A stretch of 64,000 nucleotides of DNA from NCBI RefSeq assembly GCF_011764545.1, contig NZ_AP022870.1, positions 7,260,001-7,324,000 of the forward strand, read 5' to 3'. The first letter of the stretch is position 1; each line of letters starts with the position of its first letter. The translations under genes and the position numbers were made by a program. Below the pieces are notes generated by a model. The model ran no database searches, had not been told where the DNA came from, and was given only the letters and a program-made list of their open reading frames with translations. Source of the DNA: Phytohabitans flavus. Its GTDB lineage: Bacteria > Actinomycetota > Actinomycetes > Mycobacteriales > Micromonosporaceae. Of this stretch, positions 30,021 through 40,134 are shown piece after piece.

Positions 30021-30686
30021 TTATAGAAGCCGGTCTGACCAGGGCATTCCGGACCCTTGACCGGTGCCGCCACCCGTTCGGACGGCAACGTGGACCGCTC
30101 GGGCGAGCGGTGCGCCCCACTCCGAGCGCGGCCCGCCGTACGCCGACTCCGGCCCGTCCGCGGCGCAGAGGATCGAGACCGCGTCGGTCGAGGTACCGGT
30201 CGCGGCCAGCCCGATCTCCCGCAGCGCCTGCGCCTTGGCCTCGGTGGCCGTGGCGACCGCGTTGACCAGCGCGGCGGGCGAGAGGCGGGCGGGCACGCGC
30301 ACCACGATGTTCACGGTGCCCGGCCCTGTCGCCGCCGCGGCGGGTGGGGCGGCCGCCCAGATCGGGTCGCCGAGCCCCACCGTGGCCCACACCCGCACAC
30401 CGCTGTCTTCCGCGGCGACGACCTCGGCGACGTCCACGCCGGTGAGCAGCCCGATGCCCGGACCGGTGAGGCGCTCCCGAGCGGCGAGCTCGGCGAGGTG
30501 GACGTCCGGATCGTCGCGGCGGTACGACATCGGCACCGTCGCGTTGACCACCCAGTGGCGTACGCCGATCCCACCGCCCAGCGGTGCGGACGAGATCGCC
30601 AGCAGCGGCTCGGCCAGCCGCCAGACCAGCAGGGGAATGTCCCGCCCGTCCTCACGGCGGGTAGTCAGCGTCGGCTCGGTGGACAT
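30021..30686 (-). CDS. cbiZ: Adenosylcobinamide amidohydrolase (CbiZ family)
   Basis: 221 residues. The N-terminal SSAPLGGGIGVRHWVVNATVP stretch and the later GIGLLTGVDV are typical of CbiZ, which cleaves adenosylcobinamide to adenosylcobyric acid for corrinoid salvage. The start at ATG 30686 is supported by TAGAGT 7 nt upstream. No other cobalamin genes or B12 riboswitch are seen nearby. Confidence 0.75.
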   Translation of the reverse strand: MSTEPTLTTRREDGRDIPLLVWRLAEPLLAISSAPLGGGIGVRHWVVNATVPMSYRRDDPDVHLAELAARERLTGPGIGLLTGVDVAEVVAAEDSGVRVWATVGLGDPIWAAAPPAAAATGPGTVNIVVRVPARLSPAALVNAVATATEAKAQALREIGLAATGTSTDAVSILCAADGPESAYGGPRSEWGAPLARAVHVAVRTGGGTGQGSGMPWSDRLL

Positions 30687-30693
30687 CCATCGG

Positions 30694-30699
30694 ACTCTA
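30694..30699 (-). promoter_or_regulatory. Leaderless -10 (TAGAGT) for cbiZ
   Basis: Minus-strand TAGAGT followed by 7 nt and ATG 30686. Confidence 0.5.
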
Positions 30700-30752
30700 C
30701 GGACGCAGATCAAGTTCCGGGGGTGCTCCCCCGGTCGCCGCGCTGGTGGGCC

Positions 30753-30758
30753 TAGACT
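30753..30758 (+). promoter_or_regulatory. Candidate -10 (TAGACT) for crp
   Basis: TAGACT fits TANNNT and would give a 5' leader of about 60 nt before ATG 30827, which has its own Shine-Dalgarno. No good TTGACA-like -35 is at the matching distance. Confidence 0.4.
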
Positions 30759-30826
30759 TACTGCACGCGTCGACACGCTGGCGAGTGCGCCGGTGAGTGA
30801 GAGTATGCGCAGGCGGAGGTGCGGCG

Positions 30827-31504
30827 ATGGATGAGGTGTTGGCCCGTAGCGGGATCTTCCAGGGCGTCGACCCCGAGGCGGCGGAAGCGCTCGCCAAGGA
30901 GATGGAGACGATCGAGGCCCGCAAGGGCGAGGTCGTGTTCAACGAGGGCGAGCCCGGCGACAGCCTTTACATCGTGCTGTCCGGCAAGATCAAGCTAGGG
31001 CGGCGTGCCGCCGACGGCCGGCAAAACCTCGTCTCGATCATGGGCCCGTCCGACATGCTGGGCGAGCTCTCCCTCTTCGACCCCGGACCGCGCACGGCCA
31101 CGGCGACCGCGGTCACCGACACCCGCCTGGCCCGGCTGCGCAAGCAGGCCCTCCGCCCCTGGCTCAACAATCGGCCCGAGATCGCCGAGCAGCTGCTGCG
31201 GGTGCTGGCCCGTAGGCTGCGCCGGACCAACGACGCGCTGGCCGACCTGATCTTCACGGACGTGCCCGGCCGCGTGGCGAAAAACCTCCTCCAGATGGCC
31301 GGCCGCTTCGGCACCCGCGACGGCGGTGTACTGCGGGTGACGCACGACCTGACCCAGGAGGAGCTGGCCCAGCTTGTCGGCGCTTCCCGCGAGACGGTCA
31401 ACAAGGCGCTCGCCGACTTCGCCTCCCGCGGCTGGCTGCGGCTCGACGGCAAGAGCGTGATCATCCTCGACCCCGAGCGCCTGGCCCGCCGCGCCCGCGT
31501 GTAA
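30827..31504 (+). CDS. crp: CRP/FNR-family cAMP-responsive regulator
   Basis: 225 residues, very close to the 224 of M. tuberculosis Rv3676. The cyclic-nucleotide domain covers about 10-120, with the phosphate-binding cassette [18 protein letters not shown] dimer helix and a winged helix-turn-helix follow ([28 protein letters not shown]). ATG 30827 is preceded by GGAGGT with 6 nt spacing. It is divergent from cbiZ and lies near nth/marP, the conserved actinobacterial arrangement. A putative adenylate cyclase is 10 kb downstream. Confidence 0.95.
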   Translation: MDEVLARSGIFQGVDPEAAEALAKEMETIEARKGEVVFNEGEPGDSLYIVLSGKIKLGRRAADGRQNLVSIMGPSDMLGELSLFDPGPRTATATAVTDTRLARLRKQALRPWLNNRPEIAEQLLRVLARRLRRTNDALADLIFTDVPGRVAKNLLQMAGRFGTRDGGVLRVTHDLTQEELAQLVGASRETVNKALADFASRGWLRLDGKSVIILDPERLARRARV

Positions 31505-31542
31505 AACCGCCCGCGCTCGGCCCGCTCGTGTCTGAGTGGTCG

Positions 31543-31572
31543 CAAAACAAGCAGGCTTGACTGTTTGTTTGG
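31543..31572. promoter_or_regulatory. Candidate TetR operator overlapping a -35 element
   Basis: CAAAACAAGCAG (31543-31554) and CTGTTTGTTTGG (31561-31572) are inverted repeats matching at 10 of 12 positions around a 6-nt spacer. A TTGACT (31557-31562), a good -35 match, lies inside, so binding would block RNA polymerase. It sits 20 nt upstream of the TetR start, the expected place for autoregulation. Confidence 0.6.
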
Positions 31573-31591
31573 CAAGGGGCAGGCTGAGGCT

Positions 31592-32182
31592 GTGCCGGTA
31601 CGCATGCCGCAGCAGGAGCGCAGTCGCGCCACCCAGGCCCGCCTTCTGGAAGCCACTGTGGAGTGTCTCGTCGAGCGGGGCTGGTCCGGCACGACCACCA
31701 CGGTCGTGGCCGCCATGGCGGGTGTCTCGCGGGGCGCGCAGCTGCATCACTACCCGACCAAGGCGTCCCTCGTCATGGCCGCGGTCGAGCACTTGGCCGA
31801 GCGCCGCGCCGAGGAGATCCGCACCGAGGCGGCGGCCCTCCCGCCAGGACCGGAGCGGCTCGACGGAGTGGTCGACATGCTGGCGTCCGCGTTCACCGGG
31901 CCGCTCTACGTGGCCGCGCTGGAGGTGTGGATCGCCGCCCGCACTGATCCCGACCTGCGCGCGGCGCTGGTCCCGCTGGAGGCGCGGGTCGGCCGGGAGA
32001 TGCACCGGCTGACCGTCGAGCTGCTCGGCGCCGACGAGCGCGCCCTGGGCGTGCGCGAGGCCGTGCAGGCCACCCTTGACCTGCTCCGCGGCCTCGGCGT
32101 GGCCAACCTGCTCTCCGACGACACCGCGCGGCGCACCGCGCTGCTCGCCGCCTGGAAGCGGCAGTTGGCCACCCTTCTGTGA
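31592..32182 (+). CDS. TetR-family transcriptional regulator
   Basis: 196 residues from GTG 31592 (ATG 31604 is an alternative, four residues shorter). The N-terminal HTH is clear: RSRATQARLLEATVECLVERGW, then VVAAMAGVSRGAQLHHYPTKASLV. The C-terminal helical ligand domain is non-diagnostic. It is first in a plus-strand run with DinB-like, atuA, carboxylase and acyl-CoA dehydrogenase genes, so it probably controls that acyl-CoA pathway through an acyl-CoA-like effector (inference). Confidence 0.9.
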   Translation: MPVRMPQQERSRATQARLLEATVECLVERGWSGTTTTVVAAMAGVSRGAQLHHYPTKASLVMAAVEHLAERRAEEIRTEAAALPPGPERLDGVVDMLASAFTGPLYVAALEVWIAARTDPDLRAALVPLEARVGREMHRLTVELLGADERALGVREAVQATLDLLRGLGVANLLSDDTARRTALLAAWKRQLATLL

Positions 32183-32195
32183 CGCGGAGGCACGC

Positions 32196-32984
32196 ATGCC
32201 CGACCTCGCCGGACTCCTCGCCGACCTCGCCGCCGAGTCGGCCGACCTGGACGCCCGCGTCGGCCCGCTGCCGGAAACGCACTGGGCCCGTCTGACGCCC
32301 GCGGACGGCTGGACGATCGCACACCAGATCGCACACCTGGCCTGGACCGACCGCATGGCGCTGCTGGCGGCCACAGATCCGGACGCCTTCCACGCCTCGC
32401 TGGCCGGCGCGGCGGGCGATCCGTTCCACTTCGTCGACCTGGGCACCGAGAGCTTCCTCGGCCCGCCCGCCGAGCTGCTCGGCCGGTGGCGGGATGGCCG
32501 CGCCGCCCTCGCCAGCGCGTTGGCCGCCGCACCGCGCGGAGTCAAGCTGCCCTGGTACGGCACGGCGATGTCGCCCGCCTCGATGATCACCGCACGGATC
32601 ATGGAGACGTGGGCGCACGGCCAGGACGTCGCGGACACCCTCGGCCACCGCCGCACGCCGACCCACCGGCTGCGGCACGTCGCGTACCTCGGCGTCCGTA
32701 CCCTCGGGCACAGCTTCATGGCCCACGGCCGCGACATCCCGGCGGTACCGGTCCGGGTCGAGCTGGTCGGTCCTTCCGGCATCTGGGAGTACGGGCCGAG
32801 CGATGCCACCGACCGCGTCGTCGGACCCGCGCTCGACTTCTGCCTGCTTGTCACCCAGCGGCGGCACCGCGCGGACCTGGCGCTGGTGGCGACCGGGCCG
32901 GTGGCCGACGAGTGGCTGGACATCGCCCAGGCCTTCGCCGGGCCGCCCGGCGCTGGCCGCGAGCCGACCGGCAGCCGGTCATGA
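32196..32984 (+). CDS. DinB-superfamily / TIGR03084-like metal-binding protein
   Basis: 262 residues with CGGAGG 5 nt before the ATG. The N-terminal four-helix-bundle part has DGWTIAHQIAHLAWTD, and METWAHGQD later supplies further His, together the likely metal triad of DinB/mycothiol-type maleylpyruvate isomerase proteins. The stop overlaps the atuA start (ATGA). The consistent neighbour relationship with atuA and acyl-CoA genes suggests a role in the same catabolic pathway, possibly thiol-dependent isomerisation or transfer. Confidence 0.8.
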   Translation: MPDLAGLLADLAAESADLDARVGPLPETHWARLTPADGWTIAHQIAHLAWTDRMALLAATDPDAFHASLAGAAGDPFHFVDLGTESFLGPPAELLGRWRDGRAALASALAAAPRGVKLPWYGTAMSPASMITARIMETWAHGQDVADTLGHRRTPTHRLRHVAYLGVRTLGHSFMAHGRDIPAVPVRVELVGPSGIWEYGPSDATDRVVGPALDFCLLVTQRRHRADLALVATGPVADEWLDIAQAFAGPPGAGREPTGSRS

Positions 32985-34228
32985 TCCGCATCGGCAACGC
33001 CTCCGGCTTCTACGGCGACCGCTCGGCGGCCTGGCGGGAGATGCTCGAGGGCGGCCCGCTCGACGTGCTCACCGGTGACTACCTGGCCGAGCTGACCATG
33101 CTGATCCTCGGCCGCGACCGGCTCAAGGACCCTTCGCTGGGCTACGCCCGCACGTTCCTGCGGCAGATGGAGGAGTGCCTCGGCCTGGCCGCCGAGCGCG
33201 GGGTCCGCATCGTGACCAACGCCGGCGGCCTCAACCCGGCCGGGCTGGCCACCGCGCTCCGGTCCCTCGCCGCGCGGCTCGGCCTCTCGACCTCCATCGG
33301 GTACGTGGAAGGGGACGCCCTCGACCGCCCTGGTGCGCTCGCCGCCAACGCGTACCTCGGGGCGTTCGGCATCGCCTCCTGTCTCACCGCCGGTGCCGAT
33401 GTCGTGGTGACCGGCCGGGTCACCGACGCATCGCTGGTGGTGGGCCCGGCGATCGCCCACTACGGCTGGACCCGCGACGACCTCGACGCGCTGGCCGGCG
33501 CGACGGTCGCCGGCCACGTACTGGAGTGCGGCGCGCAGGCCACCGGCGGCAACTTCAGCTTCTTCACCGAGCTGCCGGACGGCGGGCGGCGGCCAGGGTT
33601 TCCGATCGCCGAGGTACACGCCGACGGTTCCGCCGTGATCACCAAGCACCCCGGCACCGGCGGCGCGGTGACGGTGGAGACGGTGACCGCCCAGCTCGTG
33701 TACGAGATCGCCGCGTCCGCGTACCCCGGCCCGGACGTGGTGACACACCTCGACACCGTGCGGCTGGCCCAGGAGGCCCCGGATCGGGTACGGGTCACCG
33801 GTACCCGTGGCACGCCCCACCGCCCACTCTCAAGGTCGGCGTCGCCGGCATCGACGGCCACCGCAACGCGATGACGTTCGTGCTCACCGGGCTCGACCTC
33901 GACGCCAAGGCCGCCCTGGTGCGCACTCAGCTGGAGGACGCGGTCGGCAAAGAGGGCCTGACATTCACGGTCACCGAGACCGCGGGCGGCGCCCTCCTGA
34001 ACGCCGCGATCCACGACCCCGACCCGAAACGCGCCGGCCGCGCTTTCTCCTCCGCCGCCGTGGAGCTGGCCTTAGCCTCCTACCCCGGCTGCACCCTAAC
34101 TACTCCACCCACTGACGCCACCCCCACACGATCTTCACGACGGAGGAGCTCCCTCAACCCCCCACTGGGCCGTCCCGCCGAACGGCACCCGCATCGAAAT
34201 CCCCCGCCGGCGCGCACCGAGCCGTTGA
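32981..34228 (+). pseudogene. AtuA-like (DUF1446) N-terminal domain, three frameshifts
   Basis: Starts MIRIGNASGFYGDR and continues as a good AtuA-family protein (VTNAGGLNPAGLA; GADVVVTGRVTDASLVVGPA; ATGGNFSFF). The frame breaks near 33814-33825, at 34121-34125 (CCCCC) and at 34158-34163 (CCCCCC); each is repaired by one added base. With these restored the frame reads through IFTTEELPQP, HWAV, GTRIEIP to a TGA at 34226-34228, about 416 residues, ending inside the left arm of a 20-bp inverted repeat. AtuA proteins are linked to acyclic terpene/branched acyl-CoA catabolism and usually carry a C-terminal domain, which here is a separate frame. Confidence 0.75.
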
Positions 34229-34285
34229 TCAGGGAGTTGGTGGACGAACACGCCGCCCGACACGCCCACCAACTCCCTGATCAAC
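34224..34285. repeat. Perfect 20-bp inverted repeat between the two AtuA domains
   Basis: GTTGATCAGGGAGTTGGTGG at 34224-34243 is the exact reverse complement of 34266-34285, with a 22-nt loop. It lies where the inter-domain linker of AtuA would be. The structure would form a very stable hairpin. It could be an intergenic repeat element that inserted into the gene, or a terminator. Both the stop of the N-terminal part and a fresh GTG for the C-terminal part flank it. Confidence 0.85.
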
Positions 34286-34292
34286 CGCAGGG

Positions 34293-34583
34293 GTGGCGGG
34301 GCGGGTCGGGACTCGGTCGGGGGATAAGGGGGTGGACGCGAACGTTGGTGTTTGGGTGCGACGTGCCGAGGACTATGCGGCGCTCGCTGGCTGGTTGACC
34401 GGCGAGAGGTTCGTGGAGTTGCTGCCGGAGGCGGCCGGGCACCCGGTCGAGCGCTACGAGCTGCCCAACCTCGGGGCGCTCAACTTCGTGGTTCGCGGCC
34501 TGCTCGCACGGCGCGATTGGCTTGATCCACAAGGGAAAGCGCTCGGTGAGCGGTTGCGGGCCCGGATCGAGGAGGGACCGTGA
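34293..34583 (+). CDS. AtuA C-terminal (ferredoxin-fold-like) domain as a separate frame
   Basis: 96 residues from GTG 34293: VGTRSGDKGVDANVGVW, then ERYELPNLGALNFVVRGLL, both typical of the C-terminal domain normally fused to AtuA. A weak GGGG precedes the GTG. Its third-codon GC content drops in the first 20 codons. It may be translated alone or be the detached end of a broken gene. Confidence 0.7.
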   Translation: MAGRVGTRSGDKGVDANVGVWVRRAEDYAALAGWLTGERFVELLPEAAGHPVERYELPNLGALNFVVRGLLARRDWLDPQGKALGERLRARIEEGP

Positions 34584-34663
34584 ACGCCATCCGTGTCGCA
34601 GCGGGTAAGCCGCTCGTTACGACGAAGGGCAGTTCCGAGGTCGCGAACCAGATGGGGGTATGA
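34580..34663 (+). CDS. 27-residue coupled small ORF between atuA and the carboxylase
   Basis: GTG 34580 overlaps the upstream stop (GTGA) and has GGAGGG (34571-34576) 3 nt before it. The peptide begins VNAIRVAAGKPLVTTKG and ends 3 nt before the carboxyltransferase ATG. GC3 is somewhat lower than in neighbours. It could be a true small protein or only a coupling device. Confidence 0.35.
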   Translation: MNAIRVAAGKPLVTTKGSSEVANQMGV

Positions 34664-34666
34664 GCC

Positions 34667-36262
<1,596 letters not shown>

Positions 36263-36272
36263 GGCAGGCACA

Positions 36273-38294
36273 GTGATTCGACGACTGTTGGTCGCCAACC
36301 GCGGTGAGATCGCGCGACGCGTCTTCGCCACCTGCCGGCTGATCGGGATCGAGACGGTTGCCGTCTACTCGGACGGCGACGCCGACTCGCCACACGTCGC
36401 CGAGGCGGACTACGCGGTGCACCTGCCGGGCAACGCGCCCACGGCCACGTACCTGCGCGGGGATCTGCTCGTCGCCGCGGCGCGCAAGACCGGCGCGGAC
36501 GCCGTACACCCGGGGTATGGGTTTCTCGCGGAGAACGCGGATTTCGCGGCGGCCGTCGCCGACGCGGGCCTTACCTGGGTCGGACCACCCGCCAAGGTCG
36601 TCAAGATGATGGGCTCGAAGATCGAGGCCAAGACGCTGCTCGCCGACGCCGGCGTCCCGATGCTACCTACCTACCTCGACCCGGACGAGGTAACCGAGTT
36701 TCCGGTACTGGTCAAGGCATCCGCGGGCGGCGGCGGCCGGGGTATGCGGATCGTGCGCGACGCCGAGTCGCTGAGCGAGGCGGTCGCCTCGGCGCGGCGG
36801 GAGGCGGCCAGCGCGTTCGGCGACGGGACGGTCTTCCTCGAGCGGTACGTGGACCGCTCACGCCACGTCGAAGTGCAGATCTTCGCCGACTCGCACGGCA
36901 ACGTCATCCCGTTCGGCGAGCGGGAGTGCTCGATCCAGCGGCGGCACCAGAAGATCATCGAGGAGACGCCCTCGCCCGCGGTCACGCCCGCGATGCGCGA
37001 AGAGCTGTGCGCGGCCGCGGTGTCGGCCGCCCGCGCGGTCGGCTACGTGGGTGCCGGCACCGTGGAGTTCCTGCTCGCGCCGAGCGGCGAGTTCTACTTC
37101 CTGGAGATGAACACCCGCCTCCAGGTCGAGCACGCCATCACCGAGTGCGTCTCCGGCTTCGACCTGGTACAGCTCCAGCTGCTCGTCGCGGAAGGCCTGC
37201 CGCTGCCGATGGCCGGCGCCGCACCGATCCGCGGGCACGCGATCGAGGTACGGCTCTGCGCCGAGGACCCCGCCTACGCCTGGCTCCCCTCCACCGGGAC
37301 CCTGCACCGGCTGCGCGTGCCCGAGGTGGCGGCCGAGTTCCGCCCGCTGATACAGCCCGGGTTGCGGCTCGACTCCGGGGTACGGGACGGCTCGGTCGTC
37401 GGCGTCCACTACGACTCGATGCTGGCCAAGCTCATCGCCTGGGCGCCCACCCGGCACGAGGCGGCCCGGCTGCTCGCCTCCGCGCTGACCCGCTCCCGCA
37501 TCCACGGCGTGGTGACAAACCGCGACCTGCTGGTCCGCGTGCTGCGCCACCCGACGTTCCAGTCCGGCGACATCGACACCGGCTTTCTCGACCGGCACCA
37601 GGAGGTCTTCGCCCCGCTGCTGTCCTCAGTGGACGCAGTCCGGGTCTCCTGCCTGGCTGCCGCGCTCGCCGAGTCGGCGGCCCGGCGCGAGTCCGCGGCC
37701 GTGCTGCGCTCGCTCCCATCAGGGTGGCGCAACGTTCCGTCCGGCTCACAGACCACTGTGTACGACGGCCCGGCCGGTCCGGTCGAGGTCGGCTACCGCC
37801 TGGATCGGGCCGGCGAGCTGGCCAACTGGTGGGTACGCGCGGTCGACCCGGAAGACCTCGACCTCGCCGGCCTTGGCCACCCGCCGGTCACCGACGACCA
37901 CCCGCCGGTCGCGCTGGTCTCGGCCGCGCCGGACCGGGTCATCCTCGACGTCAACGGCATCCGCCTCGCGCTGGACGTCGACCGCGTCGGCAACGTCTCC
38001 TATGTGGACGGCCCGGAGGGGTCGGTTGCCCTGACCGAGCTGCCCCGCTTCCCCCAGCCGGAGCCGGAGCTGATCGAGGGCTCGCTTGTCGCCCCGCTGC
38101 CCGGCGCGGTCAGCCGGGTCCTGGTCACCCCTGGCCAGCGCGTGGGCGCCGGCGAGCTGCTGATGACGCTCGAGGCGATGAAGCTGGAACACCCCGTACA
38201 CGCCCCGGCCGCCGGCGTGGTCGCCTCGCTGCCGGTGGCCGCTGGCGCGCAGGTCGACACCGGAGCGGTACTGGCGGTCCTCACCCCGGAGTGA
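36273..38294 (+). CDS. Acyl-CoA carboxylase, alpha (biotin carboxylase + BCCP) subunit
   Basis: 673 residues from GTG 36273. The biotin carboxylase domain occupies about 1-445 (LVANRGEIARRV; GGGGRGMR; ERECSIQRRHQKIIEE; EMNTRLQVEHAITE). A linker domain and a biotinyl domain near the C-terminus follow, with EAMKL (EAMKM consensus). ATP-dependent carboxylation of biotin supplies the carboxyltransferase encoded just upstream. The GTG lies 10 nt after that gene's stop, so the two are co-transcribed. Confidence 0.93.
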   Translation: MIRRLLVANRGEIARRVFATCRLIGIETVAVYSDGDADSPHVAEADYAVHLPGNAPTATYLRGDLLVAAARKTGADAVHPGYGFLAENADFAAAVADAGLTWVGPPAKVVKMMGSKIEAKTLLADAGVPMLPTYLDPDEVTEFPVLVKASAGGGGRGMRIVRDAESLSEAVASARREAASAFGDGTVFLERYVDRSRHVEVQIFADSHGNVIPFGERECSIQRRHQKIIEETPSPAVTPAMREELCAAAVSAARAVGYVGAGTVEFLLAPSGEFYFLEMNTRLQVEHAITECVSGFDLVQLQLLVAEGLPLPMAGAAPIRGHAIEVRLCAEDPAYAWLPSTGTLHRLRVPEVAAEFRPLIQPGLRLDSGVRDGSVVGVHYDSMLAKLIAWAPTRHEAARLLASALTRSRIHGVVTNRDLLVRVLRHPTFQSGDIDTGFLDRHQEVFAPLLSSVDAVRVSCLAAALAESAARRESAAVLRSLPSGWRNVPSGSQTTVYDGPAGPVEVGYRLDRAGELANWWVRAVDPEDLDLAGLGHPPVTDDHPPVALVSAAPDRVILDVNGIRLALDVDRVGNVSYVDGPEGSVALTELPRFPQPEPELIEGSLVAPLPGAVSRVLVTPGQRVGAGELLMTLEAMKLEHPVHAPAAGVVASLPVAAGAQVDTGAVLAVLTPE

Positions 38295-38301
38295 TGCTCA
38301 T

Positions 38302-39450
38302 ATGTTCGAACCAAACCCTCAACAGGCCGACCTCCGCGACGCCGTGGCCGCGCTCGGAAGCCGCTACGGCCACGGGTACTACGTGGCCAAAGCCAAGTCC
38401 GGCGAGCACACCACGGAGCTGTGGTCGGAGGCCGGCAAGCTCGGCTACCTGGGCGTCAACGTCCCAGAGGAGTACGGCGGTGGGGGCGGCGGCATCACCG
38501 AGCTAGCCATCGTCTGCGAGGAGCTGGCCGCCGCGGGCTGCCCGCTGCTACTGCTCGTGGTCTCGCCGGCCATCGCGGCCACGGTGATCGCCAAGCACGG
38601 CACCCCCGCCCAGCGGTCGACGTACCTGCCCGGGTTCGCGGACGGCTCGCTCAAGGTCGCCTTCGCGATCACCGAGCCGGAGGCCGGCTCCAACGCGCAC
38701 CGCCTCGGCACGACCGCCCGCCGCGACGGCGACGACTGGCTCATCTCCGGCCGCAAGTGCTTCATCTCCGGGGTGGACGAGGCGTCGTACGTACTGGTGG
38801 TCGCCCGCGTCTCGACCGGCGACCGGTTGCAGCCGGCACTCTTCCTCGTGCCCGTCGACGCGCCCGGCCTGCTGGCCACCAAGCTGGACATGGAGATCGT
38901 GTCGCCGGAAAACCAGTGGCTGCTCTACCTCGACGACGTGCGCGTACCGGCCGACGCTTTGATCGGCGGCGTCGATGCCGGCCTGCCCGCGCTCTTCTCC
39001 GGCCTCAACCCCGAGCGCATCACCGTTGCCGCGATGGCCGCCGGTACCGCCAGGTATGCGCTCGCCCGCGCCTCCACCTACACCGCCACACGCGCGGTGT
39101 GGGGCCGGCCGATCGGCGCCCACCAGGGCGTCGCACACCCGCTCGCGCACGCGGCGGTGCAGGTGGAGCTCGCCCGCCTGATGATCGCCAAGGCGGCCGC
39201 GCTCTACGACGCTGGGCGCGACGTGGAAGCCGGTGTCGCCGCCAACATGGCCAAGTACGCGGCCGCCGACGCCGCCGCGCTCGCCGTAGACACGGCGATC
39301 CAGGTGCACGGCGGCAACGGGATGACCACCGAGTACGGCGTGGCCACACTGCTGGGCGCCGTCCGCGCCGGCCGGATCGCCCCGGTCAGCCGCGAGATGA
39401 TCCTCAACTTCGTCGCCCAGCACGTGCTGGACCAGCCCAAGTCGTACTAG
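38302..39450 (+). CDS. Acyl-CoA dehydrogenase
   Basis: 382 residues. The FAD-dependent ACAD fold is recognisable from LGVNVPEEYGGGGGG, AFAITEPEAGSNAH, FISGVDEASYVLVVAR and the C-terminal AIQVHGGNGMTTEYGV. It oxidises an acyl-CoA to the enoyl-CoA, presumably the step before carboxylation in the same operon. It starts 7 nt after the carboxylase alpha stop. The TAG stop shares a CTAG with the convergent gene's TAG stop. Confidence 0.92.
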   Translation: MFEPNPQQADLRDAVAALGSRYGHGYYVAKAKSGEHTTELWSEAGKLGYLGVNVPEEYGGGGGGITELAIVCEELAAAGCPLLLLVVSPAIAATVIAKHGTPAQRSTYLPGFADGSLKVAFAITEPEAGSNAHRLGTTARRDGDDWLISGRKCFISGVDEASYVLVVARVSTGDRLQPALFLVPVDAPGLLATKLDMEIVSPENQWLLYLDDVRVPADALIGGVDAGLPALFSGLNPERITVAAMAAGTARYALARASTYTATRAVWGRPIGAHQGVAHPLAHAAVQVELARLMIAKAAALYDAGRDVEAGVAANMAKYAAADAAALAVDTAIQVHGGNGMTTEYGVATLLGAVRAGRIAPVSREMILNFVAQHVLDQPKSY

Positions 39451-40121
39451 GGCGTACAGGCGGTTCCGTTGACGTCGCAGGTCAGCGGGGTCGTCACCGA
39501 GGTCTTGCGGTCGAACTGGAAGCGGAACGCGACCGAGGCTCCCGGCTCTACCGGCGCGCTGCCGGTAAAGGCGAACACGTCGCCCTCCTGCTTGAGGGTC
39601 GCCTGCGGCGCGCTCTCCACCCAGAAGGTGCGCATCGGGCCAATCGTCGACGGGAAGTGCAGCCGCACCGTCCACGTACGGCGGGTGGCGGACGAGTTGG
39701 TCACCAGCACCTCGCCGAAGAAGCCGCCCTCGAAGGTCTGCACGGTCCGGTACCGGCCGGTGAGATCGGCCGCGGGTGGCCGCCGAGCGGGAGGCTCGAC
39801 CGTTCGGGAGCGGGACGGCGTCGCGGCTGGGGATGGCGATGGGGATAGCGGTAGAGGCAGAGACGGAGATGGGCGCCGCGGCGAGTTGAGCGTCGCCCTC
39901 GGGGTCGCGGCGGTGGTCGTGGGGCTGGGCGCGTCCGGCGCGCCCGGGCCGGCCAGGAACGGCGGCGTCGCGATCGGGCCCGGCGGCAACGCCCGGTCCG
40001 ACACGTCCGGCCGCAGGCTCACGAGCGCGAAGACCAGCAGACCGGCCAGTGCGCCCACGCCGGCGACCGTCGGCAGCCAGGGCAGCATCTCGAACGCACG
40101 CGGGCGCCACAGTCGACCCAT
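39447..40121 (-). CDS. Membrane-anchored exported protein with CBM2-like domain
   Basis: 224 residues. An N-terminal TM helix (about 13-37) leads to a long Pro/Ser/Thr-rich spacer and a C-terminal beta-sandwich of about 100 residues (FEGGFFGEVLVTNSSATRRTWTVRLHFPS; VAFRFQFD) with a Cys pair, resembling a family 2 carbohydrate-binding module. GGGGA lies 7 nt before ATG 40121. It is last in the minus-strand operon after a Ser/Thr kinase, so it could be a wall-bound sensor or target (inference). Confidence 0.72.
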   Translation of the reverse strand: MGRLWRPRAFEMLPWLPTVAGVGALAGLLVFALVSLRPDVSDRALPPGPIATPPFLAGPGAPDAPSPTTTAATPRATLNSPRRPSPSLPLPLSPSPSPAATPSRSRTVEPPARRPPAADLTGRYRTVQTFEGGFFGEVLVTNSSATRRTWTVRLHFPSTIGPMRTFWVESAPQATLKQEGDVFAFTGSAPVEPGASVAFRFQFDRKTSVTTPLTCDVNGTACTP

Positions 40122-40134
40122 CAAAAGGTCCCCG

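Noticed and set aside
30995-33820. A 941-codon minus-strand open frame across crp, tetR and the DinB-like gene
   Set aside because: Antisense shadow of three well-supported genes.
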